In this document: positions 31,463 through 43,254 of the stretch, piece after piece
Layout: every line of letters starts with the position of its first letter
Position numbering within the stretch: the stretch's first letter is position 1
DNA from: Narthecium ossifragum
Taxonomy: Eukaryota; Streptophyta; Magnoliopsida; Dioscoreales; Nartheciaceae
Direction: 5' to 3'
Assembly: GCA_963920575.1 (NCBI GenBank)
Contig: OY986969.1
Location: 9,235,096 to 9,299,095 of the forward strand
Length of the DNA: 64,000 nt
The notes under the pieces: model-generated
Seen by the model: only the letters and a program-made list of their open reading frames with translations
Databases searched by the model: none
Told to the model about the DNA's origin: nothing
Position numbers and translations under genes: made by a program

Positions 31463-33867
31463 TGTGAGGACCTGCCCCTCTACTCCTGTGGCTCGTTGTA
31501 GACCGCAAGGGCAATTTGGTAAATTGCGCCTTGTTGGTTTGTTTCACACCCGCGTGTGCACACACTGGCCTTGTATGTGTTAGTGTTTGTTTAGAATGAC
31601 TAGGTGGACCCGGGATCGAAAGATCCGAACTTGGGCTTGAGTTCTTGCCCAAGTTTAGCTTTCAGCACACAAAGGATCGATCCTCTCTGGCTAAGGGATC
31701 GATCCTCTTCGTGCCAGAAAGCCTTGTGAATCGTCATGAAGGATCGATCCTCCCTTGAGGAAGGATCGATCATTCATACGTCGGTTGGTTTTCTGCTTCG
31801 CGAGGACGGCCACCGCTGGCCGTCGCTCTCCCCTGTCAGAGGGGGAGGACTTTCCCTCCCCTCCCCTCACTTTTCCCCCTCTTTCCCGGCTTTCCCCTCC
31901 CCCTTTCCCCTCTTTTCTTCCCCTCCTCTTCCTCCTTCTCTTCTCTTCTTCTTCCTTCTTTCTCTTCTTTCCCGCGGTGCTCTGTTTCTTCCCTTCTCCG
32001 CCGGCGAGCTTCTTCTCCTCCGTTCTCCCTCCTCCGACCACCAAATTGGGTGTTCTTCGGCTCTTTGGATTCGTGACAACGAGAGGAAGATCCCTGAAGA
32101 GGTTTGGAGGCTTGTTGGTGATCAAATCACGGGAAATCAACCGAGGAAAGCGCAGCTAGGTAGGGTTATACCTACTGATGTTTATTTCGGGTGTTCTTGA
32201 GATCTAGCCGTTGGATCTTATTGATCCTTGCTTTGTTGGGTTCATTATGCCATGTAGAATAATTGATTTAAGTTTCATATTAATCAGTTGAAATTTGAGT
32301 AGGCTTTATGTATGATTAGTCTCGGATTTCTGGTTTTCTGCTGTTCTTGAGAAACAGCCGGCTTGCGGCGAGTTTTCCGGCCGGCGAGTATATGATCTTG
32401 GCTTTTCATAAACATAAGAGTTGTAGAGTTATTCGTTAGTTTTCCATTCCATCTTGTTTCATATTTGTTCGATTTATGTACGATTTCTGATGAATTGTTT
32501 GCTGGAGGGCTGCGTTGCAGCAATTAATGGGTAAGTTAGTTTGATTAATGATTTTGATTAGCATTTTCCCGTTAATCCAACCGTTGGATGATCATGATTT
32601 TTGGATATGATGATCCTGGTTTATACACCTACTGGTGGCTAAGTTGGATCTTAAATCCGACATCGTTTGAATGTCGGATCGATGGGATCAATTAGCCCCT
32701 AAGTAGAGGCTTTGGGTGTTTTTTGAATATAATATTATATTTCGGAATATAATATTATATTGTGTACTGTTCATCGACGGTTTTCGGGGTTGCTTCCCGT
32801 TGCAGGAGTCCGCGGTTGACGGTCGCGGTACCGTCGTAATGCCGGGACCCGCTGCGGATCGGCTGGCAGCGGTTGGTAGTACCGCTGCAGCGATCCAGTA
32901 GACTTATATGATGCTTGACATACTGTTGCATGCCTTTCCTATTATCTGTGTATGTCATAGCATGCATTCTTGTTGTGTGCATTAGTTGCATTGGTTAGGG
33001 CGTGGGTGATCTTTGGGTCGCCGACCCGAGGCTGGAAGCTCGGACTCAGCCCTAGGACCGGGGTTGGATTGTTTGGACTCGGTTTGAACTGTAGTGTCCA
33101 GTCGATTCGATGATTGGCTTAGATGACTGGTGCACTTGTGGCTTTATGATTGTAGAGGTCGTGTCGGCCTCGAGTCGGATCTGAGGTGTAGCCGGTGTCC
33201 GGCTTTTCTTAAAACTCTTGAGTAGAGGTTTTGCCTACTCAGTGGTCTCTCTTTCCACCAAACAGTGTTCAGTGTCCTGTTGAGAGTCAGCAGTGCCGTT
33301 TCCTGCTACTGAGTGTGACCCGACATGTGACCAGCCCGGCTGGAAGACCATGATCGGGGCCTCAGGGACACGCGGTGGGGTTATGGGACCCCTGTATACA
33401 CCCAGGTCTTACTTGAGGGCGACACTGTTGCGTTTCCCTCTTCCTTCTGTGTGTCGTAGTGTAGATCCCTACTGAGCTTAGTGCTCACACCTACCCGGGC
33501 TGTGTTTTGCAGGTGCAGGCGTCAGTTCTTCCTCTGTGGCCCCTACCGGGCAGTTGGTTGGCGGTGCGGCGGCGCCTGGTGGCTTTTGAGAGGTGGCGAT
33601 ATTTACCGTTTTTACCCTTATGTTAGATAGTCTCCTATAGGAGTATGTTGTATTCGAATTTCCCATCTCCGAGGATATGTATATTAACACTTGAGTTTTT
33701 AATCTGTGGTTCGATGTTGTTAATTGTTGATTTAATTGAGGGTGCTTTGGTGAACTGTTAGGGAGACCAATAGGTTAGAGGGAACCATCGCCGTTCTTTT
33801 CCGCGGTTTGTAGGTTCCGGTTCGCGTCGCCCGGCCCGGTTGGGCTTTCACGGGTCGGGGCGCGACA
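31463..33867 (+). mobile_element. Solo LTR S4 (+), nested in S3
   Basis: A 2405-bp LTR running from TGTGAGGACC to GGGGCGCGACA. Flanks are GCATG (31458-31462) and GCCTG (33868-33872), a 5-bp duplication with one later mismatch. The interior matches S5 and the LTRs of B (pyrimidine block, AATATAATATTATAT pair at about 32737-32761), so it belongs to the B subfamily. Confidence 0.88.
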
Positions 33868-33974
33868 GCCTGTGTGTGCACAAGCGGGTGTGAAACAAAC
33901 CAACAAGACGCAATTTACCAAATTGCCCTTGCGGTCAACGACGAGCCACAGAAATAGAGGAACGGGTCCTCACA

Positions 33975-34029
33975 AAGGTGGCGGCGACCTCCAGGGGATC
34001 CGACTATATCAGCAACGGGGAGCTGGAGA
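33975..34029 (+). pseudogene. Uncharacterised membrane protein gene, 3' fragment
   Basis: After the second AAGGT copy the frame from before S3 continues for about 16 codons (ATSRGSDYISNGELEK) to a TAG at 34033-34035. It is short and not recognisable alone. It is assigned by position and by frame continuity. Confidence 0.45.
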
Positions 34030-34035
34030 AATAGA

Positions 34036-34111
34036 TAGCGGCGGGGAAGGAGACGGCAACGAGCTCGGGATCGGCAAGCGGGAGATATAGGGGGAATAGG
34101 AGGGTATGGAT

Positions 34112-34148
<37 letters not shown>

Positions 34149-34663
34149 GTAGGGGTATTTGATCCCGTAAGAGTTTAAAGACTTAATAATAAATTAATAT
34201 ATTTTAGAAGACTTATCGATAAATCTTTCTAGTATATTTGACACGTGATCAGCTCGTAGGACGACCTTGATTCTTTTTCTAGCTATTGTATATGACGGGA
34301 TCATCGTACCACTTAAATGGAAACACTTACTGTTATTTTTTTTCAATATCAAACAGCTAGAGATAAGAGAATTATACGATACGATACATAATTGAGTATA
34401 ATAGCATAATCTAGCTCATGCGTCATGCCTAAAAGTTCATAGTAAATATCTCACATGTCACGTTAAAAGTTCAAAGTTGAGTCACCCGAATCATTCTTTT
34501 GTTCTGACATCTAAATTTTTCCACTATATTACATCAGCGTCCCCATTGAGACCCGGTAATTCATTGAATTAGGAGAATAACTAATATTTTTATCAGATTT
34601 TTGCATGTATGCTCTCAAAGTAGTCATATTACATGTGTACTCATTAACAATCCCTTTTTAAAT
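34036..34663. other. Intergenic DNA with an AT dinucleotide run
   Basis: A (TA) run covers about 34113-34144. The rest is AT-rich with no recognised gene. CTATC at 34664-34668 is the target site of element A. Confidence 0.6.
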
Positions 34664-34668
34664 CTATC

Positions 34669-35182
34669 TGACGCAGGGTAAACGTGGACCTCTATATGGG
34701 AGAGACAACCAGACCTCTCTATGGGAGAGACAACCAGATTTCTCGATGGGAGAAAACAAAACCCTAACTTTTCATTAATCTTCAAAACTAAACTCCACAA
34801 ACCTTAAGACCTCCTTTTATAGTTTCAAGGAAAGACCAACTCAACTCAAACACGGACTCAAACATCATTAGCCTAAACCAAGTATCAAATCCGAAATTAA
34901 ACCGGGACTCCAAAATCCTACTAGAAATAGGAAATTTGCCAAAAATAGAAACCGATAAAACTGCCTAAAAAGGAAAGTTTTCACTAAAACTGAATTTTAA
35001 AGCCAAACGAAAAGGAATTTGTCGATTTGACGATCAGTCATGGAGAGATCGAAGATCTCCGATGATTAATGACGGGCTCGTCGACCCGGTCGTTTCGACT
35101 GGTCGCACGCCCCGATCGGACACCCGGATCGAAAGTTACGCCCGTCCGACGATAGGGGTCGCCCGGGTTTTGTCCTGCATCA
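34669..35182 (-). repeat. Element A 3' LTR
   Basis: 514 bp. On the - strand it starts TGATGCAGGAC and ends CCTGCGTCA, so the LTR tips are themselves an inverted repeat (TGAYGCAGG and its complement). The duplication CTATC lies outside. Confidence 0.9.
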
Positions 35183-36752
35183 TCCTCCCCTGGTTGGAAA
35201 GGACTCGTCCTCGAGTCTGTATCGCACTGAACCCCTCTATGTGTACCCAGACGTCTCACATTAAAAGTATCAGAACTCTGCACTTGGGTTGGGCGCCTGA
35301 CTCGGTAGGCCTCCTCCAGAGAGTGTGACCATGACAGCATAGTCAGTGTTTGGCCTTCCTTGGGCTTGGACCGCAGCTCCTCCCGTCTCGGCGCTAGAGT
35401 CACCCGCTTCTCGTTGACTTGCAAGGTATAGGTGTTCTTCCGACCGTCGTAGATGACTGAACGATCATATTGCCAGGGCCGGCACAGCAAGAGGTGGCAA
35501 GCGTCCATGGTCACCACATCACACCATACGCTATCCTGATAGGTGGAACCAATGGAAAAGGAAACCAGGCAGCGTTTGTCGACTTTTACCTCGCTGCCCC
35601 GCTTGAGCCACGATAATCTGTACGGAACTGGATGGACCTCCGTGGGCAGTTGTAGCTTGGTCACCGCTTCATCCGCGATTACGTTCTCACAGCTTCCACT
35701 GTCCACGATCAGCTTACAGACCCGCCCGCCGATGGTGCACGTCGTTTGGAATAGTTTGGCCCGCATCCAGTTGCCGTCGACCTCCTCCTTGGGCGACAAG
35801 AAGCTCCTCCGCAGGACCAGGGTCGCAGGGCCGTCGCCGTATAGAACCTCTCCTTCAGCGCCATAGTCATCGAAGACGGGTTCTTCCTGATCCGCCTGTT
35901 CCTCCGCTTCTTCCTCAATGAGCAGAGCCTTCCCTGGTCGGCTGGCAGGTAGTCTACAGTCCGAAGCCCGGTGGCCCACTTCTCCACAACGGAAACACCG
36001 GAAGGTGGATCCTGATGCCGGATTTGGGGGAACAGGCCGTGGGCCCGGCGGCTTCGCTGGCGGAGTCGGGTCCAGCGGTGCGGGAAGTGGTTGTGGAGTC
36101 CGTCCCATGGCAGGCGCCCGCGCTTGCTGTTTCTCCACCGTCAACGCCTGCTGATAGGCCTCGGACACCGTCCACAACGCGTGAAGGCTCAGCGCGTCCT
36201 GGAGAGATAATCGCAACACTCCAAGGTATCTAGCGACCGTTTGCTCCTCTGTCTCTGACAGGTCGTTCCTGGCAAGCAACTGATAGAATTCTTCAGTATA
36301 TTCTTCAACAGATCGCGTACCTTGGCAAAGTGTATGCAGTTTCTTGAAGAGAGATTGGGTGTAGCCGAAAGGAAGGAAGTGCTCCTTCAACTTCTTCTTC
36401 ATCTTCTCCCAGTTTCGGATCTTGCCCTTCTGTTGCTTCTCACGAACCCTCTTCAGTTGTTCCCACCAGGCTAAAGCTTAGTCCTTCAACTTGATAGACA
36501 CCAACTTCACTTTGATGTCGTCGAGAACCTCCCGAAACTTGAAAATCCGCACCACTTGATGAAGCCAGTCCATGAAGATCTCGGCCTGCAACCCTCCAGC
36601 GAACTCAGGTATGTCCACCTTGAATCCGTAATCCAAGGCATGATCCCGCTGGTCATGGCGTCGAAAGGGGGGTGGGTCGGCGTACATGTTCTGAAAGGAG
36701 GACTCATCCGAAGACAACTCCTCTTCCTCTTCCAGCGATGGTGTCCTATCTC
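35183..36752 (-). pseudogene. Element A gag-protease, main part
   Basis: On the - strand, 36747 down to 36478 encodes a gag segment (SLEEEEELSSDESSF, then PEFAGGL and FMDWLHQVVRIF). A TAA at 36478-36476 interrupts it. The frame goes on as ALAWWEQLKRV and through the gag core to a CCHC zinc knuckle, CFRCGEVGHRASDC (about 36000). The aspartic protease follows, with active-site motif LIVDSGSCENVI (about 35700) and the downstream blocks DACHLLLCRPWQYDR. The coding region stops inside the LTR. The protease keeps its D-S-G triad, but the gag stop and the nested LTR make the copy inactive. Motifs match Ty3/gypsy chromovirus-type elements. Confidence 0.83.
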
Positions 36753-39160
36753 TATGAGGACCTGTCCCTCTACCCCTGTGGCTCGCTGTAGACCGCAAGG
36801 GCAATTTGGTAAATTGCGCATTGTTGGTTTGTTTCACACCCGCGTGTGCACACACTGGCCTTGTATGTGTTAGTGTTTGGTTAGAACGGTTAGTGGGACC
36901 CGGGATCGAAAGATCCGGACTTAGGCTTGAGTTCTTGCCTAAGTTTAACTTTCAGCACAAAAAAGATCGATCCTCTCTGGCTAAGAGATCGATCCTCTTC
37001 GTGCCAGAAAGTCAAGTGAGATCGTCATGAAGGATCGATCCTTGCTTGAGGAAGGATCGATCATTTATGAGTCGGTGGCTTTTCTGCTTCGCGAGGACGG
37101 CCGCCGTTGGCCGTCGCTCTCCTCTGTCAGAGGGGGGGAGGACTTTCCCTCCCCTCCCCTCACTTTTTCCCCCTTTCCCGGCTGTCCCTTCCCCCTTTCC
37201 CTCCTTTTCTCCTTCCCCACTTTCCTTCTTCTTCTTCTCTTCTCTTCTCTCCCGAAGCTCTGTTTTTCTCTCCCTTTACCGCCGGCGAGATTCTTTCCCT
37301 CCATTCTCCCTCCTCCGACCATCTTTTTCGGCGTTCTAGGGCTCGTTGGATTCGTGACAACGAGAGGAAGATCCTTGAAGTGGTTTGGAGGCTTGTTGGT
37401 GATCAAATCACGGGGAATCAGCCGAGGAAAGCGAAGCTAGGTAGGGTTATACCTACTGATGTTTATTTCGGGTTTTCTTGAGATCTAGCCGTTAGATCTT
37501 GTTGATCCTTATTTTGTTGGATTCTTTATGCCTATTAGAATTACTAATTTAAGTTTCATGTTAATCAGTTGAGATGTGAGTAGGTTTTATGCATAATTAG
37601 TCTCGAATTTCCGATTTTCTGCTGTTCTTGAAGAACAGCCGGCTTGCGGCGCGTTTTCCGGGCGGCGTGTACATGATCTTGGCTTTTCATAAACATAAGA
37701 GTTGTAGAACTATTCGTTAGCTTTCCATTACATCTTGTTTCAAAAATTTCCGATTTTTCTATGATTTCGTATGAATTGTTTGCTGAAGGGCTGCGTTGCA
37801 GCAATTAATGGGTAAGTTAGTTTGATTAACGATTTTGATTAGCGTTTTTCTGTTAATCCAACTGTTGGATGATTATGAATTTTGGATATATTGATCATGG
37901 TAGATACACCTACTGGTGGCTAAGTTGGATCTTGAATCCGACGTCGTTTGGACGTCGGATCGACGGGATCAATTAGCCCCTAAGTAGAGGCTTTGGGTGT
38001 TTTTGAATATAATATTATATTTCGGAATATAATATTATATTGTGTTTTGTTCATAATCGTTTTCGGGGTTGCTTCCTGTTGCAGGAGTTCGCGGTTGACG
38101 GTCGTGGTACTGTCGTAATGCCGGGACCCGTTGCGGATCGGCTGGCAGCGGTTGGTAGTACTGCTGCAGCGATCCAGTAGACTTATGTGATTCTTGACAT
38201 ACTGTTGCATGCACTGCTTCTTATCTGTGTATGTCATAGCATGCATCCTTGAACTGTGCATTAGTTGCATTGGTTAGAGCGTGGGTGATCTTTGGGTCGC
38301 CGTCCCGAGGCTGGAAGCTCGAACTTAGCCCTAGGACCGGGGTTGGGCTGTTTGGACCCGGTTTGAATGGTGGTGCCCAGTCAATTCGATGATAGGCTTA
38401 GATGACTGGTGCACTTGTGGCTTGATGATCGTAGAGGTCGTGTCGGCCTCGAGTTGGATCTGAGGTGTAGCCGGTGTCCGGTGTTCCTAAAACTCTTGAG
38501 TAGAGGAGTTACCTACTCAGTGGTGTCTTTTCCCACCAAACAGTGTTCAGTGTCCTGTTGAGAGTCAGCAGTGTCGTTTCCTTCTACTGAGTGTGACCTG
38601 ACATGTGACCAGCCCGGCTGAAAGACCATGATCGTGGGCCTCAGGGACACGCGGTGGGGTTATGGGACCCCTGTATACACCCAGGTTCTACTTGAGGGCG
38701 ACACTGTTGTGTTTCCCTCTTCCTTCTGTGTGTCGTAGTGTAGATCCCTACTGAGCTTAGTGCTCACTCCTACCCGGGCTGCGTTTTGCAGGTGCAGGCA
38801 TCAGCTCTTCCTTTGTGGCCCCTACCGGACAGTTGGTCGGCGATGTGGCGGCGCCTGGTGGCTTTTGAGAGGTGGCGATATTTACTGCTTTTACCCCCTT
38901 TTGCTAGTTAGTCTCCTACGGTAGTGATGTTGTATTTTGAATCTTCTTCTCTCCGAGGATTTGTATATTAACACTTTGAGTTTTAATCTGTGGTTCGAGG
39001 TTATGCTAATCATTGTTGTTCTAATTGAGGGTGCTTTTGGTGAACTGTTAAGGAGACCAATAGGTTAGAGGGAACCCTCGCCAGCTTTGTTTTCCGCGTT
39101 TTGTAGGTTCCGGTTCGCGTCGCCCGGCCCGGTTGGGCTTTCGCGGGTCGGGGCGCGACA
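36753..39160 (+). mobile_element. Solo LTR S5 (+) in element A gag
   Basis: A 2408-bp LTR with ATCTC on both sides (36748-36752 and 39161-39165). It starts TATGAGGACC (the expected TG mutated to TA) and ends GGGGCGCGACA. Interior landmarks shared with S4 and B are the GATCGATC cluster at 36965-37050, the pyrimidine block 37140-37330 and the paired AATATAATATTATAT at about 38007-38040. Confidence 0.93.
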
Positions 39161-39261
39161 ATCTCGATTCTGATGTTGTAACTGGAGTTGGAGGGCAGCC
39201 ACCTGTCATTGAAGATCAACGATAGTCGCCTGCAAGACCCCCTGTTCCCGCGGGGAGGCCC
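39161..39261 (-). pseudogene. Element A gag fragment between S5 and element B
   Basis: A 101-bp island of element A. On the - strand it encodes a Gln/Leu-rich stretch (VAALQLQLQ) typical of an N-terminal gag coiled coil and joins in frame to the segment beyond S5. A TGA lies within it. Its right edge is the GGCCC target site of element B. Confidence 0.75.
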
Positions 39262-41674
39262 TGTGAGGACCTGCCCCTCTACCCCTGTGGCTCGTTGTAT
39301 ACCGCAAGGGCAATTTGATAAATTGCACCTTGTTGGTTTGTTTCACACCCGCTTGTGCATACACTGACCTTGTTTGTGTTAGTGTTTGTTTAGAATGGCT
39401 AGGTGGACCCGGGATCGGAAGATCCCAGCTCGGGCGCGCGGAAGCTTGCCTTTGCGCAGCTGACGACCCTTGAGCGATCGATCGCTCCTTGGAACGATCG
39501 ATCGGACTCGTGAGCGAGTCGGTGGGTTTTGACCCACTCGGATCGATCCGACTTGGTGTTGGGATCGATCCGGGGCGCGAGCGATCGGACTCGCGTCGGT
39601 GGCTTTTTCTGCTTCGCGAGGATGGCCGCCGTTGACCGTCACTCCCTCTTGTCAGAAGGGGAGGACTTTCCCTCCCCTCTTTTCCGGCTGTCCCCTCCTC
39701 CTTTCCTCCGTTTTCTCCTCCTCCTTCTTCCTTCTTCTTCTTTCTTCCTCTTTTTCTTCTCTCCCGACGGTTCTCTTTCCCTGTTTTTCCGGCAGCCACC
39801 TTCCCCTCCTCCGTTCTCCCTCCTCCGACCATCATTTTGGGTGTTCTAAGGCTCGTTGGATCCGTGGCAACGAGAGGAAGGCTCCTGGTGTGGTTTGGAG
39901 GCTTGTTGGTGACTGGTTGCGAGGGATCAGCCGGGTTTAGCGTTCTTCGGTAGGTTCTTCTACCTACTGTGTTCTTTAATGGGTTTCTCTAGATCTAGCC
40001 GTTGGATGTTGTTGATCTTGGTGTTGTTAGATTTTTCATCCCTAGTAGAATTTCTGATATAAGTTGCATGATATTTGGTTGAGATTTGAGTAGGATTTAT
40101 GCATGATTAATCTCGGATTTTCCGGTTTTCTGCTGTTCTTGAAGAACAGCCGGCTTGCGGCGAGTTTTTCGGCTTGTATGTGTATGATCTTGGGTTTTGA
40201 TAAACATAAGAGTTGTAGATCTCTTCGTTAGCTTTCCATTCCAGTTTATTTATTATTTTTCTGATTTTCCTATGAATTGTTATGAATTTATTACTGGCGG
40301 GCTGCGTTGCAGTAATTAATTGGTAAGTTAGTTTTGATTAGCGTTTTCCCGTTAATCTAACCGTTGGATGATTATGGATTTTGGATATGTTGATCCTAGT
40401 ATATACATCTACTGATGGATAAATTGGACCTCAAATCTGTTGTCGTTTGGATGTCGGATCGACGGGGTCAAATAGCCTCTAGTAGAGAACTTTTGGTGTT
40501 TTAAATATAATATTATATGTCGAATTATAATATTATATTTCTACTGTTCATTAGCGGTTTTCGAGGTTGCTTCCCGTTGCAGGAGTCTGCGGTCGACGGT
40601 CGTGGTACCGTTGTAATGTCGGGACCCGCTGCAGATCGGCTGGCAGCGGTTAGTAGTACCGCTGCAGCGATCCGGTTGACTTGTTCGATGCCTTATTATA
40701 CTGTTGCATGAGTATCTCCTGTTTGTGTATGTCATAGCATGCATTGTTGTTTTGTGCATTAATTGCATTGGTTAGGGCGTGGGTCATCTTTGGGTCGTCG
40801 TCCCGAGGCTGGAAGCTCGGACTTAGCCCTAGGACCGCGGTTGGGTAGTTTGGACCCGGTTTGAATTGTAGTATCCAGTCAAACTTGATGATAGGCTTAG
40901 ATGACTGGTGCACTTGTTGCTTGATGATTGTAGAGGTCGTGTCGGCCTCAAGTCAGGTGTTGAGGGTGCCACCGGTGGCTGGTCTTGTTCTTCGGGGGGC
41001 CGGGAGGGTTAGTCCGGCCCAAGCAGTGTCTGTTCCTGCCAGTAGGGGATCAGTGTGGGCCCAGTTCGTGTTGGGTGACCGCAGCTGGCACCCTGCGACA
41101 CTAGGTGTATCCAGGATGGACCCAGTCCGTTGGGGTGACCATGGTTGGATATGCCTAGAGACACCGGGGGGGGTTATGGGACCCTTGTAGCACACTCGAG
41201 TCTGGCTTGAGGGCGACACTGTGGTGTTTCCCTCTTCCTTCTGTGTATCGTAGTGTAGATCCCTACTGAGCTTAGTGCTCACACCTACCCGGGCTGCGTT
41301 TTGCAGGTCCAGGAGTCAGTACTTGTTCTTTGGCCCCTACCGGGCAGTTGGTCGGTGGTACGGCAGCGCCTGGTAGACTTTGAGAGGTGGCGATCTTTAC
41401 TGCTTTTATATCTTATGTTAGTTAGTCTCCTACGGGAGTAATGTTGTATTTGGATCTTCCCCTCTCCTAAGATATGTATATTAAACACTTTAGATTTTAA
41501 ATCTGTGGTTCGAGGTTCTGCTAATAAATTGTTGTTTTAATTGGGGGTGTTTTTGGTGAATTGTTAGGGAGACTAATAGGTTAGAGAGAACCCTCGCCGT
41601 CTTTTTTCCTCGTTTTGTAGGTTTCGGTTCGCGTCGCCTGACCCGGTTGGGCTTTCGCGGGTCGGGGCGCGACA
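39262..41674 (+). repeat. Element B 5' LTR
   Basis: A 2413-bp LTR from TGTGAGGACC to GGGGCGCGACA. It contains GATCGATC sites at 39470-39600, a CT-rich block at 39650-39830, paired AATATAATATTATAT motifs at 40504-40540, and a GC-rich end. It differs from the 3' LTR by roughly a few percent in the parts compared, plus a small deletion in the 3' copy near 49390. Confidence 0.9.
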
Positions 41675-42900
41675 GCTTGGTAACAGAGCATAGGTTGTAG
41701 ATCCCAGGGTTTAAGATCAGGATTCGGTTGAGATTGAGCGTGGAATGGGTTAGTTCTATGTCTAGAATATCCGTGTATGCTCTTCTGTGATGTGTTATGT
41801 CTTCCGCTTTATTGTTGTGTTGTTTGTCTTGGGTTTCGAACGAGTAGACGCTCGTTTGTTGTTGGTGATTGCGCAGATGTCGAGAGCTCGAAGCCGACCT
41901 TCGGTTGTTGGTCGGGGTGGGCTTCGGTTGTTGGTCGGGGTGGGGCACGACTTGGTTGACCCGCCCGACCAGACTGGGTAGCACCTGTCAGAGAGGTCAG
42001 AGCTAGACGGACTGAGCCATCACCAGCGACGGTTTCGGTCGCACGGGAGGAGGCCCTTCTCGCCGAGGAGGGGGTTCTCGCTCCGGTCGACGGGCGGACC
42101 GCTGCGGCGGTCTTGTTGGACTTTCTGCAGCCGGACCCGTCTAGGTTCAGTTGTGAGGCAGCAGATCCAGTGGCCAGTGAACGTCAGTTTGAGCAGAGGC
42201 TTCGATCAGAGATCAGGCGACGGACCAGTTCTTACCTCTTCCAGGCGTACTCAGCAGTTTTGGACTGCGCCTTGGCAGTAGAGGCGCAGTTGCGAGACTA
42301 GAGGTGCCGGGAAGTTCCACCGGCATCCTCTACCAGCGCACCGCAGAGACCCCAGTTCAGAGGGGGATTCGGCAGAGGGCACTAGCAGCGGCATCAGCGA
42401 CGCTTCCAGCAGCGGTCGCAGCGCCCGCAGCAGTTCCAGGCACAGTTGCCGAGTCTGCCAGGCCAGTTTCTCCTGACGGCCGGGTCGTCTGGGCAGGCTC
42501 CGTCAGGGGGAGGCCAGGGTCAGCTGCCTGATAGCGCGTCAGTCACGTGCTTCTCGTGCGGGCAGCTGGGACACTACCGTGGGGATTGCAACTTGCGAGG
42601 AGCGCGAGGCGCTATGCCGCAGGGGAGTCGAGGCGGAGGGTCCAGTGCTTGGCAGGGGAGCAGTGATGGGCGCGGATCGGGGGCTGGACCTGGCCGCTCC
42701 AGAGGTGGAGGCGGCCAGCGGGGGCGTGTGTTTGCTCTTCCGACGCGTGAGCAGCCGGACACCGTTCAGCTTTTCCAGTCGCCACAGCAGTACCAGCAAC
42801 CACAGCAGTACCAACAACCGCAGCAGTACCAGCAGCAGTTGCAGGGTTGTCAGTGCGGCAGTGGCAGGCTCTAGAGATGGCGGGCCAGATGGGGCTCGAG
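41675..42900 (+). pseudogene. Element B leader and degenerate gag
   Basis: The leader carries the primer-binding site. The gag reading frame is broken: one frame at about 41878-41980, then another from 42113 with stops at 42299-42301 and again near 42389. Recognisable parts are an ARSRPSVVGRGG-like N-terminus, the gag core end (FQAYSAVLDCALAVEAQLRD), a CCHC zinc knuckle CFSCGQLGHYRGDC (about 42548-42590), an RG-rich tract, the phrase RVFALPTREQ and a Gln-rich QYQQPQQYQQ repeat (42785-42845). The capsid middle region appears shortened. Confidence 0.75.
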
Positions 42901-43254
42901 TTTGAGGATTAGGGATCCAGCAGCTTTCTCTACGCAGTGCAGAGTATGCCAGCAGTTCTAGCCAGAGTGTTGGATGCACAGCACAGTGACCCAGAGCTCG
43001 AGGAGTTACATACAGCAGCGGGCACAGAGGGCGCAGACGGAGATTGGACAGTATCGCCAGACGGAGGGCTACGGTTCCGAGGCAGAGTAGCGGTTCCAGC
43101 AGATCCAATTCTTTGAGACGACGTCCTACGAGAGTTCCACCACTCTCGCTTTGTAGTTCATCCCGGCGGCACCAAGATGTACCAGGATCTTCGGCGACAG
43201 TTCTGGTGGCGCGGGATGAAGAGGGCAGTGACGGAGTTTGTATTGCGCTGCCTT
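42901..43254 (+). pseudogene. Element B integrase, zinc-binding N-terminus
   Basis: After gag the sequence jumps to the stretch that normally follows RNase H (SDPELEELH, then DGGLRFRGRVAVP). The integrase HHCC domain follows (ESHHSRFVVHPGGTKMYQDL, FWWRGMKR), with an in-frame stop near 43111. The protease, reverse transcriptase and RNase H regions are absent between 42875 and about 42910. The second Cys of the zinc finger lies after the hAT insertion. Confidence 0.75.

Larger units (their letters stand above)
28975..33974 (-). mobile_element. Solo LTR S3 (- orientation) containing nested solo LTR S4
   Basis: In + coordinates it starts TGTCGCGCCCC and ends GGTCCTCACA, flanked by AAGGT on both sides (28970-28974 and 33975-33979). 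After subtracting the nested 2405-bp LTR with its 5-bp duplication, and one 182-bp tandem copy, the length is about 2408 bp, matching S1 and S5. The part 30210-31170 holds about 18 GGATCGATCC-like palindromes, including a tandem run at 30215-30330 with a 30-bp period. No internal domain remains. Confidence 0.9.
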
